Shown here: positions 43,752 through 53,400 of the stretch, in pieces | Layout: every line of letters begins with the position of its first letter | Numbering within the stretch: the stretch's first letter is position 1 | Origin: Phycisphaerales bacterium | GTDB taxonomy: Bacteria > Planctomycetota > Phycisphaerae > Phycisphaerales > UBA1924 | Reading direction: 5' to 3' | DNA length: 64,000 nt | NCBI GenBank assembly: GCA_905339235.1 | Contig: CAJPFG010000015.1 | Location: 1-64,000, forward strand | Translations under genes and position numbers: made by a program | The notes under the pieces: generated by a model | Database searches by the model: none | Told to the model about the DNA's origin: nothing | The model's input: the letters and a program-made list of their open reading frames with translations, nothing else

Positions 43752-44740
43752 GTGGAGTCTCCAGTTCTTGAGCGGACGGGCCGGCCGTTCGCCGCGCGCC
43801 ATCGTCGGCACAGTTCGGCCGCCGCGGCGCTCCAATCCGGATACCCAAACTCGAACCCCGCCGAGAGCAGTCTTCCGGGAACCACCCGCCTGCTCTTGAG
43901 AATCAACTCCGTCTCGGTGCGTAAGAGCACGGCGCCCACCTCCAGCATCCATCGGGCGGCGGGGAGGCCGATCCGAGTGCCCCACGTCGAGCGCAAGATT
44001 CTCATGAACTCCGCTTGCGGCAGCGGGTTGGGCGAGCAGATGTTGACCGCGCCCGACATTTCGCCGCGCGAGACCAGAAAGTCAACGGCGCGAATGAAAT
44101 CTCTCTCGTGCACCCACGACACGAACTGGCGGCCGTCTCCGCACCTGCCTCCCAGCCCCCGGCGCACGAGCCCGAGCAAGACGTCAAAGATCCCTCCCCG
44201 GTCCGGGCTCATCGTCATCGCCGAGCGCATCGCCACCTTCCGCGTCCGGGGCGTCGCGGCCTCTTCGAGCGCTCGCTCCCACGCCCTCGCCACCTCAATG
44301 CTGAACCGCCACTGCGACGGTGCTTCCGGCTCTTCGCCAGCGATGATTCCCGTCGCCTCGTCATTCGCGGCGTCGAACCGGTGCGCGTAGATAGTCGCGG
44401 TGGAGGCCTGCAGCCAGACCCGCGGCGGGTTCGCGGCCGCGGCGATCGCGCGCCCAACCACATCCACCGACCTCACTCTCGATTCCATGATGTCTCGTCG
44501 ATTCGCGGCGTTGTACCGGCAGTTGACATTCCGGCCCGCGAGATTGACGACCACATCGGCGCCGTCGATGTCGCGAGCCCACTCGCCGACGGTCGTTCCG
44601 TCCCAGGTTGAGGTGCGCCAGGGCGCCGGCAGAGGCGCCCGTCCGAGAACCAGAACCTGATCGCCCCGCCGATGAAACTCTCGCGCGAGCACGGTGCCGA
44701 CCTGTCCGCTCCCGCCCGGGATCACGATCTTCATCGGCAT
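43748..44740 (-). CDS. TIGR01777-type NAD-dependent epimerase-like protein
   Basis: A 330-residue Rossmann-fold protein of the extended SDR type often called TIGR01777 or cell-division-inhibitor SulA-like. It begins MKIVIPGGSGQVGTVLAREF, has VVVNLAGRNVNCRYN in place of the NNAG motif, and the family-specific FVSWVHERDFIRAVDFLV segment. The catalytic tyrosine is probably the Tyr in STATIYAH; the usual lysine is absent from its normal spacing. The family has no established reaction. It lies 12 bases after the cupin gene and overlaps the secreted propeller gene by four bases. Confidence 0.85.
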   Translation of the reverse strand: MPMKIVIPGGSGQVGTVLAREFHRRGDQVLVLGRAPLPAPWRTSTWDGTTVGEWARDIDGADVVVNLAGRNVNCRYNAANRRDIMESRVRSVDVVGRAIAAAANPPRVWLQASTATIYAHRFDAANDEATGIIAGEEPEAPSQWRFSIEVARAWERALEEAATPRTRKVAMRSAMTMSPDRGGIFDVLLGLVRRGLGGRCGDGRQFVSWVHERDFIRAVDFLVSRGEMSGAVNICSPNPLPQAEFMRILRSTWGTRIGLPAARWMLEVGAVLLRTETELILKSRRVVPGRLLSAGFEFGYPDWSAAAAELCRRWRAANGRPVRSRTGDST

Positions 44741-44752
44741 GCTCCGGTTTCA

Positions 44753-45106
44753 CTACGCCCTGTCAACCCCCGTCTTCTCGCTGATGGGGCTGAAGATGTC
44801 GAGGATGTGGGTCGCCTCGATCACCCGCACGCCGTGGGGCACGTTGCCGGGCAAGTGCAGCACCTCGCCGCCCTGCATCTCTATCTCGACGGTGGACCCG
44901 TCTTCGCGCCCAACCTGGAACACGCAGCGGCCCGAAAGCACGACCACAAACTGTTCGTTGAAGTGCGAGTGACTCTCCAGCACGAACCCGGGCTCGAGCC
45001 GGACCTCCGAGAGCATCATGCGCTCGCCCATCACCCGCCGGCGCGACATCAGCGACATGGGGTAGTCGGATGGAAGATCGGCCCAGCGCAGTTTCTTCGC
45101 GGACAT
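44753..45106 (-). CDS. Cupin domain protein
   Basis: A 117-residue single-domain cupin. Metal ligands in the first cupin motif are His46, His48 and Glu51 (ESHSHFNEQ), with His91 in the second (VPHGV), the usual 3His-1Glu arrangement. The ring of beta strands around LEPGFVLE and IEMQGGEVLHLPG is clear. The substrate is unknown. It heads a three-gene operon with the epimerase-like and propeller genes. The long upstream frame from 45292 is not coding; MSAKKLRWADLP is the natural start. Confidence 0.85.
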   Translation of the reverse strand: MSAKKLRWADLPSDYPMSLMSRRRVMGERMMLSEVRLEPGFVLESHSHFNEQFVVVLSGRCVFQVGREDGSTVEIEMQGGEVLHLPGNVPHGVRVIEATHILDIFSPISEKTGVDRA

Positions 45107-45230
45107 GGTGTGTTCCTGTCTTGCTCCAGTGTACCGCGTGCGCGCTCCGGCATGCGACGAGTGCAGGCGAGGGCCCGGATCGGTCGATGGTGTTCCCCCG
45201 CGGGCGAGTTCATCACGAATCGAGGCCGGT

Positions 45231-45818
45231 ATGGCGACAGGACCTTCGCCGCCGTGGGGCTCCACGGCGTGCGCCGTTATCGTGACGTTCACAACCGCGT
45301 GCAGTGTGTATCGGAGCGCCTCGATCTATTTCGCGGCCACCGATCGCGACTATCGCGTGGGCGTGGATTCCGGCGAAGCGGCGATCGGATGGCGCCGTCC
45401 ATCCCGCATGCCGGTGGGCGGCATGGAGATGTCCTGTGAACGCGTGTACGGCGCGGGATGCCTCCTGAACTGGCGGCCCTATCACTCGGCTGAGGCGCCG
45501 TTCCCGTACCCATCCTCGTACCGGTACCTGCGAATCCCGCTTTGGCCGGTGGCTGGCCTTGGCGCTTGCGTCAGCGCGTATCGGTGGGGGCGTTTCGCCG
45601 CGATTCGCAGATCGCAAATCCGTTGTCGCGAGTGCGGCTACCCGCTTGGCGGGCTTGCCGCGAGTTGCGGCGCAATCCGGTGCCCGGAGTGCGGCCGCGT
45701 CTGCCTTGAGCCCGCATGCGAACGGAATACGAATTCCCCGCCGAAGGCCTCCGCCGACGTACTCGAAACCCGGGTTCTCCGATCACGTACTGTTGTTGTG
45801 GAGGAACCGGGGAACTGA
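45231..45818 (+). CDS. Hypothetical membrane protein with Phycisphaerae-type zinc ribbon
   Basis: A 195-residue protein. The C-terminal region contains a zinc-ribbon of the pattern CRECGYPLGGLAASCGAIRCPECGR, common in Phycisphaerae proteins of unknown function. A membrane helix is predicted at about residues 108-126 (PLWPVAGLGACVSAY), and a hydrophobic segment at about 13-28 may be a signal or second helix. The long frame opens 42 codons earlier, but MATGPSPPWG is the better start. It is divergent from the cupin operon (about 124 bases) and 26 bases before the repeat-rich secreted protein. Confidence 0.55.
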   Translation: MATGPSPPWGSTACAVIVTFTTACSVYRSASIYFAATDRDYRVGVDSGEAAIGWRRPSRMPVGGMEMSCERVYGAGCLLNWRPYHSAEAPFPYPSSYRYLRIPLWPVAGLGACVSAYRWGRFAAIRRSQIRCRECGYPLGGLAASCGAIRCPECGRVCLEPACERNTNSPPKASADVLETRVLRSRTVVVEEPGN

Positions 45819-45844
45819 ATCGAACTCCGCGCTTCCTACTGAGT

Positions 45845-47584
45845 ATGGATTCTCATATGAAAACGCGATCGTGGATCGGCGTGGCAACCGCGGCCGCCAT
45901 TGTGATGATCTCGGGAACACCCGCGGCCCTGGCCCGTGGCGATGACAAAAATCCCCGCACCCGAATGGTCGAGAAGGCCCGGCAGAACGAGCAGTCTCGG
46001 CGCGCCGCGCCGGCTGCGCCCCCGCCGCGTGCAACCCCGCGGCCCGCTCCCACACGCCAGGCCGAGCCGGCGCGGTCGTCGCACCAGCGGATGGTGGAGC
46101 GTGCCATGCAGCCCGCTCGAGCATCGGCACCCGCGCCTCAGCCGGCCCCCGCGCGAGTAGCGCCAGCGCCGCAGCCGGCCCGTGCGTCCGTGCCTGCACT
46201 CACGCCGTCCCGCGTCTCGCAGCCGACTCGAACCTCCACGCATCAGCGAATGGTCGAGCGGGCCATGCAGCCGCGTGCTGCCACGCCCGCTCCCGCCCCT
46301 GACCGATCGATCACGCCGGCGCCGGCCCCTACGTCACGTGCCCCGCAGGCAACTCGATCTTCCGGAGGCGGATCAAGCGTGACGCTGTCACCCGCGCGAG
46401 AGATTGGCCGGCCGATCTACCGCGTCGCGGAGCAGAACCGTGACGCGGTGCGCGAGAAGACCCCTGCACGCGAGATTACGCCGGACTCGGTCCGCAGCCC
46501 GTCTCCGGTTTACCCGCGGATTCGCCCGTTGGGAGAGATGACTCCGCAGCAGCAATCCACGCCGCATGCTCGCGTGGTCCAGAAGGCCTTGGATCTTCGC
46601 GACAGCAGGCCCGTCGAGACCATCGACAACCGTGACGACAGCCGTGATCGCCAGCCCGGTCGCACGAGAGATTCCAGCGAGGACCGTTCGCGAGGTTCGT
46701 TCGGTCACGACGGACGAGGTGGTTGGGACGGTGATCGAGGTCATGACCGAGATTGGGGACATGATCGAGACTGGGGTCACGACCGAGGCTGGGGACATGA
46801 CCGAGATTGGGGACATCACCGAGATTGGTTCCGGCACCACCGCGATCACACACCCTCGTGGAGTTGGGGGCTTTCGATCGGGTTCGGCGGCTCGTGGAGT
46901 TTCGGGGTGTCGCACCACTGGAGTTCGTGGTCCTACCACCCGAGTTGGTACCATTGGTCGCCGCACCGCTACTACTACCAGCCGTACGACTGGTACTGGG
47001 ACGGCTGCCGACCCCATGTGAGCATCTTGGTCGGCCGGCCGCTGGTGACGACCTATGTGCCCGTCTACGTGAACGACTCCTACGGCACCATCGGCAGCGT
47101 CGAGACGTACACCAACGATTACGTCGCCGCGAGTTCGCCGGTCTATCCGGTGGCTTCGGCGGCGCCTACGTACGAGCCCGCGAGTCAGTCACGAGTCGCA
47201 ACCACCTACCGCGCGACTTCGGCCTCCGGCGTCATGGACTGGGCCGACACCCCCGTTCGCGTCATGAGCGCCATCACCGCGGCCCCCGAGAGCCAGCGGG
47301 CCGCGGTTGCCGGGCGGTTTCTCGGCCGCTCCGTTGCCGGGGCGTGGGAACTCGTGTTCGAACGCTCTCAGCCGGCGGGCACGGGAACGATGCTCCTGTG
47401 CAGCGCCCGGGGAGCGAGTTCCACGCCCTCGCCCGTCATCGCGTTGATCGTGGACCAGGCCCCGGCCGACCTTCGCGCCGGCGCCGTGCTGGTTGCCACG
47501 GGACGCGTTGCCGAAATCTCGATCAACGACCCTGAGGCCCCCAACGGGGTGCTGGTGCTGGAAGACGTGAAGATCGCGCTGTGA
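45845..47584 (+). CDS. Secreted repeat-rich protein (Pro/Ala-rich linker, WGHDRD repeats, C-terminal domain)
   Basis: A 579-residue exported protein of unknown function. The signal peptide MDSHMKTRSWIGVATAAAIVMISGTPAALARG is followed by a Pro/Ala-rich disordered region with three related copies of the pattern RMVExAxQ: RTRMVEKARQN, SHQRMVERAMQP and THQRMVERAMQP, plus HARVVQKALDL as a weaker fourth. An 18-base unit then encodes five GHDRDW repeats (residues 299-328), and an aromatic, His/Trp-rich stretch follows. The last 150 residues form an ordinary domain of unknown family with strands such as AWELVFERSQPAG and GVLVLEDVKIAL. A second ATG four codons in (45857) is also possible. Ends 44 bases before a strong terminator. 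Confidence 0.8.
   Translation: MDSHMKTRSWIGVATAAAIVMISGTPAALARGDDKNPRTRMVEKARQNEQSRRAAPAAPPPRATPRPAPTRQAEPARSSHQRMVERAMQPARASAPAPQPAPARVAPAPQPARASVPALTPSRVSQPTRTSTHQRMVERAMQPRAATPAPAPDRSITPAPAPTSRAPQATRSSGGGSSVTLSPAREIGRPIYRVAEQNRDAVREKTPAREITPDSVRSPSPVYPRIRPLGEMTPQQQSTPHARVVQKALDLRDSRPVETIDNRDDSRDRQPGRTRDSSEDRSRGSFGHDGRGGWDGDRGHDRDWGHDRDWGHDRGWGHDRDWGHHRDWFRHHRDHTPSWSWGLSIGFGGSWSFGVSHHWSSWSYHPSWYHWSPHRYYYQPYDWYWDGCRPHVSILVGRPLVTTYVPVYVNDSYGTIGSVETYTNDYVAASSPVYPVASAAPTYEPASQSRVATTYRATSASGVMDWADTPVRVMSAITAAPESQRAAVAGRFLGRSVAGAWELVFERSQPAGTGTMLLCSARGASSTPSPVIALIVDQAPADLRAGAVLVATGRVAEISINDPEAPNGVLVLEDVKIAL
46739..46828 (+). repeat. Five tandem 18-base units encoding GHDRDW
   Basis: Units begin at 46739, 46757, 46775, 46793 and 46811. 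All encode GH[DH]R[DG]W, and the codons differ among copies (GGT/GGA, GAC/GAT/CAC, GAT/GAC/GGC), so the array has accumulated synonymous and amino-acid changes and is not newly expanded. It lies within the secreted repeat-rich protein. Confidence 0.9.
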
Positions 47585-47628
47585 CCGGCGTCGGGGCGGA
47601 CATCTGAGCACATTTCAAGCCCGTTCAC

Positions 47629-47668
47629 CGCGGCCGCGAGACTCACTCGCGGCCGCGTGTGTTTTTCT
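47629..47668 (+). terminator. Rho-independent terminator after the repeat-rich protein gene
   Basis: Perfect 12-base stem CGCGGCCGCGAG / CTCGCGGCCGCG (47629-47640 and 47646-47657) with loop ACTCA, followed by TGTGTTTTTC. It lies 44 bases after the stop codon. The 208 bases from here to the next ATG hold the promoter and a strong Shine-Dalgarno (AAGGAGGG) of that gene. Confidence 0.92.
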
Positions 47669-47876
47669 ACGGCCTGAATGATCTCCTTTTTAGCCCACTT
47701 TCACACACGCGTCACTTGTGGTCCGCAAACTTGTTCAGTTGGTCCGGAGTCCGGGTGAACCGCATCGTGAAAGGAGAGTCTCGCGAGGTTGTTGAACTGA
47801 GTGCGGGCTCCGCTCCGGGCGGAGTTTCGCGCAAAGGCGTACCCACATCGCAACGGGGGGGCTAAGGAGGGATTCG

Positions 47877-49322
47877 ATGTTCCGTACAACAGACGACCGA
47901 TCAAACTTTGAAGCGCTGGAGTCCCGGCTGGCATTGAGCATCGCCGGCCCGGAGGTGTTCGAGTCGGTGTTCCCTGAGGGATTCTCCTCTACGCGAATCA
48001 ACGAATACGTCCCGATGACCAACACCAACGACTTCGCCGTCTCCTGGGAACTGATCGCGCGCTACGAGTTCGGCGAGAGAGACCAGACTCTCGGCACGGG
48101 CACGCTCGCGGCCAACACCCGCGGGGGAGTGACCATCAGCGACGTGCTGCGCCCCCAGGACATGCTTGTTCGGCCCAACGTGCCCTACGCCCTGGTGCTC
48201 CGGGCGAGTGCGCCCCTCGCCGCCACACTCAGCCACTACGACTTCGGTTCCAGCATCGGTGAGACATTTACCACACAGCGCAACGAAGAGTGGACCTTCG
48301 GCGACGGCCTGAAGAACAATGCCGTCAGCCGCGACTACTTCCTGGTGTACAACCCCCAGGCCGTCACCGCGATGGTCACGATCACCCTGTTCTTCGAGGA
48401 CGGTTCCAGGTTCAACCAGGACATCTTCGTTTCGCCCTTCCGGCGCGCCGGCTGGAGCATCGCCAACCTGACCGTGCCGGACGGTGTGTTCTCCACCCGG
48501 ATTCTCTCCGACATCCCGATTGTCGCCAGCCACTCACACTACGACATCGCGCAGGGGCGCGGCTATGGCGAACTGGGAAGCCCCGGCGGGGGCCGACCCG
48601 CGGGCGTCATCTCCACGATCGACAACGACGACGGGTTCTATGAGATCAACGGGGATGAGCGCAACGGCATCCGCTTCGACGCCCAGAGTTACCTTTCCAT
48701 CCTCAATACCGGCTCGCTCGCCGCGTCGGTCACGCTCAACTTCATCCTCGACGAAGCGGGCGATCCGCCGCCGATCGTTCGAACCATCAACGCCGAGCCC
48801 GGCCGGACGACCTTTACCGTGGACAACCTGGACCTTCCCATCGGCGATGAGTTCGGCGTCGTCTACGAGTCGGACCGTTCTGTCACGATCACCGGCAGCG
48901 TCTACCAGGGACGTGATGCCACCGGGCAGACCGCCGTAGGAGTGGCCGCGACCGAGTGGAGTTTTGGCGAAGGATTCATGAGCCGCAACCGGGCGGGCGG
49001 GCAGGTCATCGAAGACTTGTACATCTTCAATCCGGATAACGAGAGCACCACCGTCACCATCGAACTCGTGTTCAACGACGGATCGGTGATCACGATCAAC
49101 CGCGGTGTTGATGATCGAGAGTTCGAGGACGTTGAGATGCACAATCTGGAGGAACTCCTCGCCCGGCCCGCCTCCATGAACTGGTACGGCATCCGCGTGA
49201 CCTCACCGACGCCGGTTGTCGTCACCTTCGAGCATTGGGACGGAGCCCTGGGTGGCGGATTCCAGACCGCCGGCCTGGCGGGCGGCACGATCGTGTTGCT
49301 CGCGGACGTTCTGGACCTGTAG
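47877..49322 (+). CDS. Exported protein with planctomycete-type N-terminal LExR motif
   Basis: A 481-residue protein of unknown function. The N-terminus MFRTTDDRSNFEALESRLALS carries the FExLExRxLxS pattern typical of many planctomycete surface proteins, in place of a classical signal peptide. The rest is Ser/Thr/Asp/Gly-rich and predicted to be mainly beta strands, with a recurring theme of long loops around VSPFRRAGWS, LDLPIGDEFGVVYE and YIFNPDNESTTVTIELVFNDGS. No catalytic motif is seen. A strong Shine-Dalgarno AAGGAGGG precedes its ATG. It ends 17 bases before a pair of hairpins. Confidence 0.8.
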   Translation: MFRTTDDRSNFEALESRLALSIAGPEVFESVFPEGFSSTRINEYVPMTNTNDFAVSWELIARYEFGERDQTLGTGTLAANTRGGVTISDVLRPQDMLVRPNVPYALVLRASAPLAATLSHYDFGSSIGETFTTQRNEEWTFGDGLKNNAVSRDYFLVYNPQAVTAMVTITLFFEDGSRFNQDIFVSPFRRAGWSIANLTVPDGVFSTRILSDIPIVASHSHYDIAQGRGYGELGSPGGGRPAGVISTIDNDDGFYEINGDERNGIRFDAQSYLSILNTGSLAASVTLNFILDEAGDPPPIVRTINAEPGRTTFTVDNLDLPIGDEFGVVYESDRSVTITGSVYQGRDATGQTAVGVAATEWSFGEGFMSRNRAGGQVIEDLYIFNPDNESTTVTIELVFNDGSVITINRGVDDREFEDVEMHNLEELLARPASMNWYGIRVTSPTPVVVTFEHWDGALGGGFQTAGLAGGTIVLLADVLDL

Positions 49323-49338
49323 TTCATCCTGCCGGCCC

Positions 49339-49393
49339 GCCCGCCACAGTTGATGGCGGGCTCTGCACGCCGCGGCGCGATGCGCCGCGGCGT
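49339..49393 (+). terminator. Two consecutive strong hairpins after the LExR protein gene
   Basis: Hairpin 1: GCCCGCC / GGCGGGC (49339-49345 and 49355-49361, loop 9). Hairpin 2: perfect 12-base stem ACGCCGCGGCGC / GCGCCGCGGCGT (49367-49378 and 49382-49393, loop GAT), followed by CGCTTTCG. No long T-run, but tandem structures directly after a stop codon probably terminate or protect the transcript. Confidence 0.6.
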
Positions 49394-49591
49394 CGCTTTC
49401 GTAATCGGACAATGGTGTGTGGAGTCGAATGGTGTTCTGAGATCAGCGTGCGTCGAAGTTGCGACATGCTGGCGGTCGGCGCGTGCGCAAGGTATCATGC
49501 CGCTGGGTTGGACTGCACGGCAATCGAGCCTGTGTGCGGCGGCGAAGATCGCAGATGGTTCCGCGACGGTGCGTCGGCAGGAGCTCGATCG

Positions 49592-49996
49592 ATGATCAGT
49601 GTACTGCTCGTAGATGACCAGGAACGGCTGCTTCTCGCGTGGGAGAAACTTCTTGCCGCGCAGCCGGACATGCGCCTGGCGGGCACGCTGCCCGCGGCGG
49701 ATCGGCTCATCGAGGTGGTCTCGAGCAGCCCCGTGGATGTCGTGATTCTCGATCTTTCCATGCCGGGGCGCAGCCCGCTCTCGGCGATCCGTGACCTGGT
49801 CGAGCACGGACCCGGGGTGCGGGCGATCGTGCTCAGCGCGCACGCCGATCCCGCGGCGATCCAGGCCGCGTTCGACGCCGGGGTCTGGGCGTTCGTGGAC
49901 AAACTCTCGCCCCCGTCCCACATGCTCGACGTGATCCGCCGTGTCGCGGCCGGGGAGGCGGTCTTCCCAGCCCACATGAGCCATCAGGAATCGTGA
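49592..49996 (+). CDS. Stand-alone receiver-domain response regulator
   Basis: A 134-residue protein consisting of a single CheY-like receiver: acidic pair Asp8-Asp9, phosphoacceptor Asp54 in VILDLSMPG, and Lys in WAFVDKLSPP. A helical tail of about 20 residues follows, without a DNA-binding domain. The ATG has AGGAG about seven bases upstream. It is convergent with the receiver gene that follows on the minus strand (3-base gap). By sequence it is related to the receivers at 50000 and 61283. The output is unknown; it may act as a phosphate carrier or through protein-protein contact. Confidence 0.88.
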   Translation: MISVLLVDDQERLLLAWEKLLAAQPDMRLAGTLPAADRLIEVVSSSPVDVVILDLSMPGRSPLSAIRDLVEHGPGVRAIVLSAHADPAAIQAAFDAGVWAFVDKLSPPSHMLDVIRRVAAGEAVFPAHMSHQES

Positions 49997-49999
49997 GAT

Positions 50000-50428
50000 T
50001 CAGCGCCTCTTCAACGCCGCCCGTGCTTCGGGTGTGAAGGCGACTTCTCCCGCGGCCACGGCCGAGAGCAACCGGAGCAGTTCCCCCTCGCCGTCATTCT
50101 TGGATGCGAAGCCCCACGCCCCGGCCTCGAGGGCCCGGTCGATGAAGTCCAGGCGAACGTGTCCGGTGAACACCACGACCCGGGTGTCGGGGCATTCCCG
50201 CGAGAGCGAGGCCATCGCTTCGAACGGATCGACCCCCGGCATGTCAAGGTCCAGCAAGACCAGCGTCGGACCATGCAGACGAGTCGCGTCCAGGAGATCG
50301 TTGGCTTGCGGCAACCAGCCGACCCATCGGAATCTCTTTTCACGCGACAGCCGGAGTTTCAGGGCTTCCGCGACTTCCGGGTTGTCGTCCACGCACAGCA
50401 CGCTGACCTGTTTCTTCTGCTGTGTCAT
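50000..50428 (-). CDS. Stand-alone receiver-domain response regulator, partner of the multi-PAS kinase
   Basis: A 142-residue receiver with Asp14-Asp15, phosphoacceptor Asp60 (VLLDLDMPG) and Lys in FASKNDGE; the closing AVAAGEVAFTPEARAAL resembles the linker before a LuxR-type domain, but no HTH follows. It is clearly paralogous to the receiver at 61283: both carry GHV-x2-D[FY]I-x-RAL-x2-GAWG[FY]-x-SKND. It lies immediately after the kinase gene. An in-frame GTG (50458) overlaps the kinase stop (GTGA), while the ATG at 50428 matches the start of its paralogue exactly; the ATG is preferred. Confidence 0.9.
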   Translation of the reverse strand: MTQQKKQVSVLCVDDNPEVAEALKLRLSREKRFRWVGWLPQANDLLDATRLHGPTLVLLDLDMPGVDPFEAMASLSRECPDTRVVVFTGHVRLDFIDRALEAGAWGFASKNDGEGELLRLLSAVAAGEVAFTPEARAALKRR

Positions 50429-50454
50429 CAGACGAACACCTCGTCGAAGTCGGT

Positions 50455-53400
50455 TCACGGTTCCCGGGGGAGGGGCTCATCGCGGGGCGCGTTCCTTGCG
50501 GCCTCCCGAAGAGCCTGACAGATGGCCACCACTCCCGGCTTGCGGCCCAGAACGCGGATGTTGCCGTTGGACCTGGATGCATCGCCCAGGAACACGACGG
50601 CGGCGTTTCCTCGCAGCGCTTCGAGCCGTGCCTCGTCGTCCACGACAACGATGGAAGGGCGGGTCGTTTCGCCCGCCGAAACCGTCTCGAAATGGAGGGA
50701 GCGCAACTCGCCGGCCACGAACGACCGCAGCCGCGCATCCTTGACCTCGACCAGCGCGAAGCGCGGGGACACGCCCGGCGCCTGGCCGGGCGGGTCGGCC
50801 AGCGGCAGCCGCAGCGTGAACGTCGTCCCCTGCTCCGGCCCGGATTGGAGTTCGACGGTTCCGCCCGCGTCTCGCACCAGACCATGGACCAGGACCAGGC
50901 CCAGCCCGGTCGAAATGCCGCGGACTTTGGTGGTGAAGAACGGCTCCATGCAGCGATCGCGCACTTCGCGCGTCATGCCGGGCCCGTCGTCGGAGACGCT
51001 GAGCAGGACTTCGCGCCGCTCCCGGCGGACCCGCACCGTCACGGTGCCGGACTCGCGTTCCCGCAGGGCTTCGCCCGCGTTCTGGACGAGGTTGAAAACC
51101 ACCTGCGTGAGCGCCGGCTTGGACATCCGGACGCGGTACGCCCGGGCCGGGATCTGCGAGCCCAGCACCACCCCGCGGGGCAGGACGCTCTTGAGCACGC
51201 CCTGCGCCTCGGACCACCATTCCGTCAGATCGGTGGAGTCCAACTCGGAATGGACCTTCCGGGGATCCAGGGACAGCAGCCGCAGCCCCTGGGCGAGCCG
51301 CCTCAGGTACTCCGCGGCGTTGCGGATCGCGAGCACGTCCTCTCGGGCCTGCGGCGAGAGTTGGGCGCTTGACAATGAGTCCAGCCGGACCCGCACCGGG
51401 ACGAGCAGGTTCCCCAGATCGTGCCCCAGCCCGGCCGAGAGCGTGCCCATCATGGCCATGCGCTCGGTGAGCCGCAGCCGGTCGTACGTCGCGGCCAGTT
51501 CCCGTGAGCGTTCCTCGACGCGTCGTTCGAGTTCGACCTTGCTCCGGGCCAACTCCTGCTCGAGTTCTCGCCGCTCGGTAATGTCGGTCCCGGTGCCGAA
51601 CCAGCGCGCCAGTCGTCCATCGGCGTTGCGAATCGGCACCGCTCGAATGAGAAACCAGCGGTCCGTGCCTTCCCGGGATCGCAGCGAGATCGTCTCCTCC
51701 CATGGTTCACCGAGGCGGCAGTGAGCCTTCACGCGGCCCCGAACGTCCTCGTGATCGGGGTGGTGCACGCCGACCCACGACCACCCCTGGACCTGCTCGA
51801 ACGTCGTGCCGGTGAACTCGTACCAGCGGCGATTGAACCAGAAGACCGCGCCGGAGGCGTCGGCCATCCACGCGATCTGAGCCATGTTGTCCGCCAGCGT
51901 GCGAAGCCGTTCATCACTCTCGCGACGGGCCTCTTCCGCGGCTTTCCTGTCGTGGATGTCCACGCTCGTGCCGTACCACGCGGAGAGTGTGCCGTCCGCG
52001 CTCCGCAGCGGAACGCCGCGGTAGTAATGCCACCGGTAAAGCCCGTCTCCCGAGAGGTACCTGCACTCGCCCTCGTACGCGTCGCCGGTGGCGGTGGAGT
52101 GCCGCCAACTCTCGAGCACAACGGGGCGATCGTCGGGGTGCAGCGACTCGACCCATCCCGACCCGAAGCCCTCCTCGACGGAGCGCCCTGTGAAGTCGGT
52201 CCATCGCTGGTTGAGGTAGAACAACGAACCGTCGGGATTCGCGGCCCACACCATGGCCGGCAGCGCGTCGCACACGGTACGGAATCGCGATTCGCTCACC
52301 CGTCGGGCCTCGTACAGGCGGGCGATATCGACGGCGACCGCGGCTTGCGCGGCCAGCCCGATCGCCAGTCGCTCCGACCGATCGACAAACACGGAAGGCT
52401 CCCGGTGCGCGAAGAACAGCCCTCCGATGACTTCCTGCGAGCGTGACACGACGGGTACCGCCAGGAAGCACCCGATAGCGGGGTTGTCCGTGAGGTACCA
52501 CGGATTATCACGAACCGACCGGACGTCGTCGCACCGGACAACCTCGCCGACGCGGAACACCCGGTTGAACGCGGGACCGGTCAGTCCGGCTCGCGCCACT
52601 TCTTCGCGAGTCGCTCCGGCGACAGAGTGGAGGGCGACCTTGTCCCCGCCGCGCGAGTCGTTGACGAAGAAGGCCCCAAACTGCGCGCCGATGAGCGAGG
52701 TCCCCGCCTCTGTGACCCGCTGGAGCAGCCGTCGCAGATCGAGTTCGCCGGCGAGCAGGTTGTTGATCTCGTCGAGCGTCTCCGCATCGATGCGGGCTTC
52801 CCGCGCGCGGGCGAGAGAAATCTCGCGCTCCTGCTCTGCGCGTTTGCGATCTGTCAGGTCCACGCAGGTGCCGACATAGCCGCCGAACGAGCCGCGGGGG
52901 CGGAAGATCGGGGCCCCGTGATCGAGCAGCCAGCGATACTCGCCATCGTGGCGGCGGAGGCGGTATTCCATCTCGAACGGTCGCCGGGCTTCGAATGCTT
53001 CGAGGTAGGTTCGAACGCAGCGGTCCAGGTCCTCGGGATGCACGTTCTGCGCCCACCCATCGCCGATCTCCTGCTCCATGGCGCGTCCGACGAATTCAAG
53101 CCAGCGCTTGTTGAACCACGAGCGTTTCGTATCCGGAGCGCTCATCCAAATAAGCACGGGTGCGCTATCCGCGGTATGCCGGAACCGAGCCTCGCTCTCG
53201 CGCAGCGCGTCTTCCGCCCGACGATGCTCGGTGATGTCGTGCGTGACGGCCAGGTGGCACACGGTGCCGTCGCTGTTGACAAGCGGTGTCGCGTTCGTTC
53301 GCACAAACCGGCGCGTTCCACGCAGGCCCAGGTACTCAAACTCCAGCAACGCCTTCCCGCCCCGGCAGACATGCTCGTGCAGTTGGCCGTAGGCGGCGCG

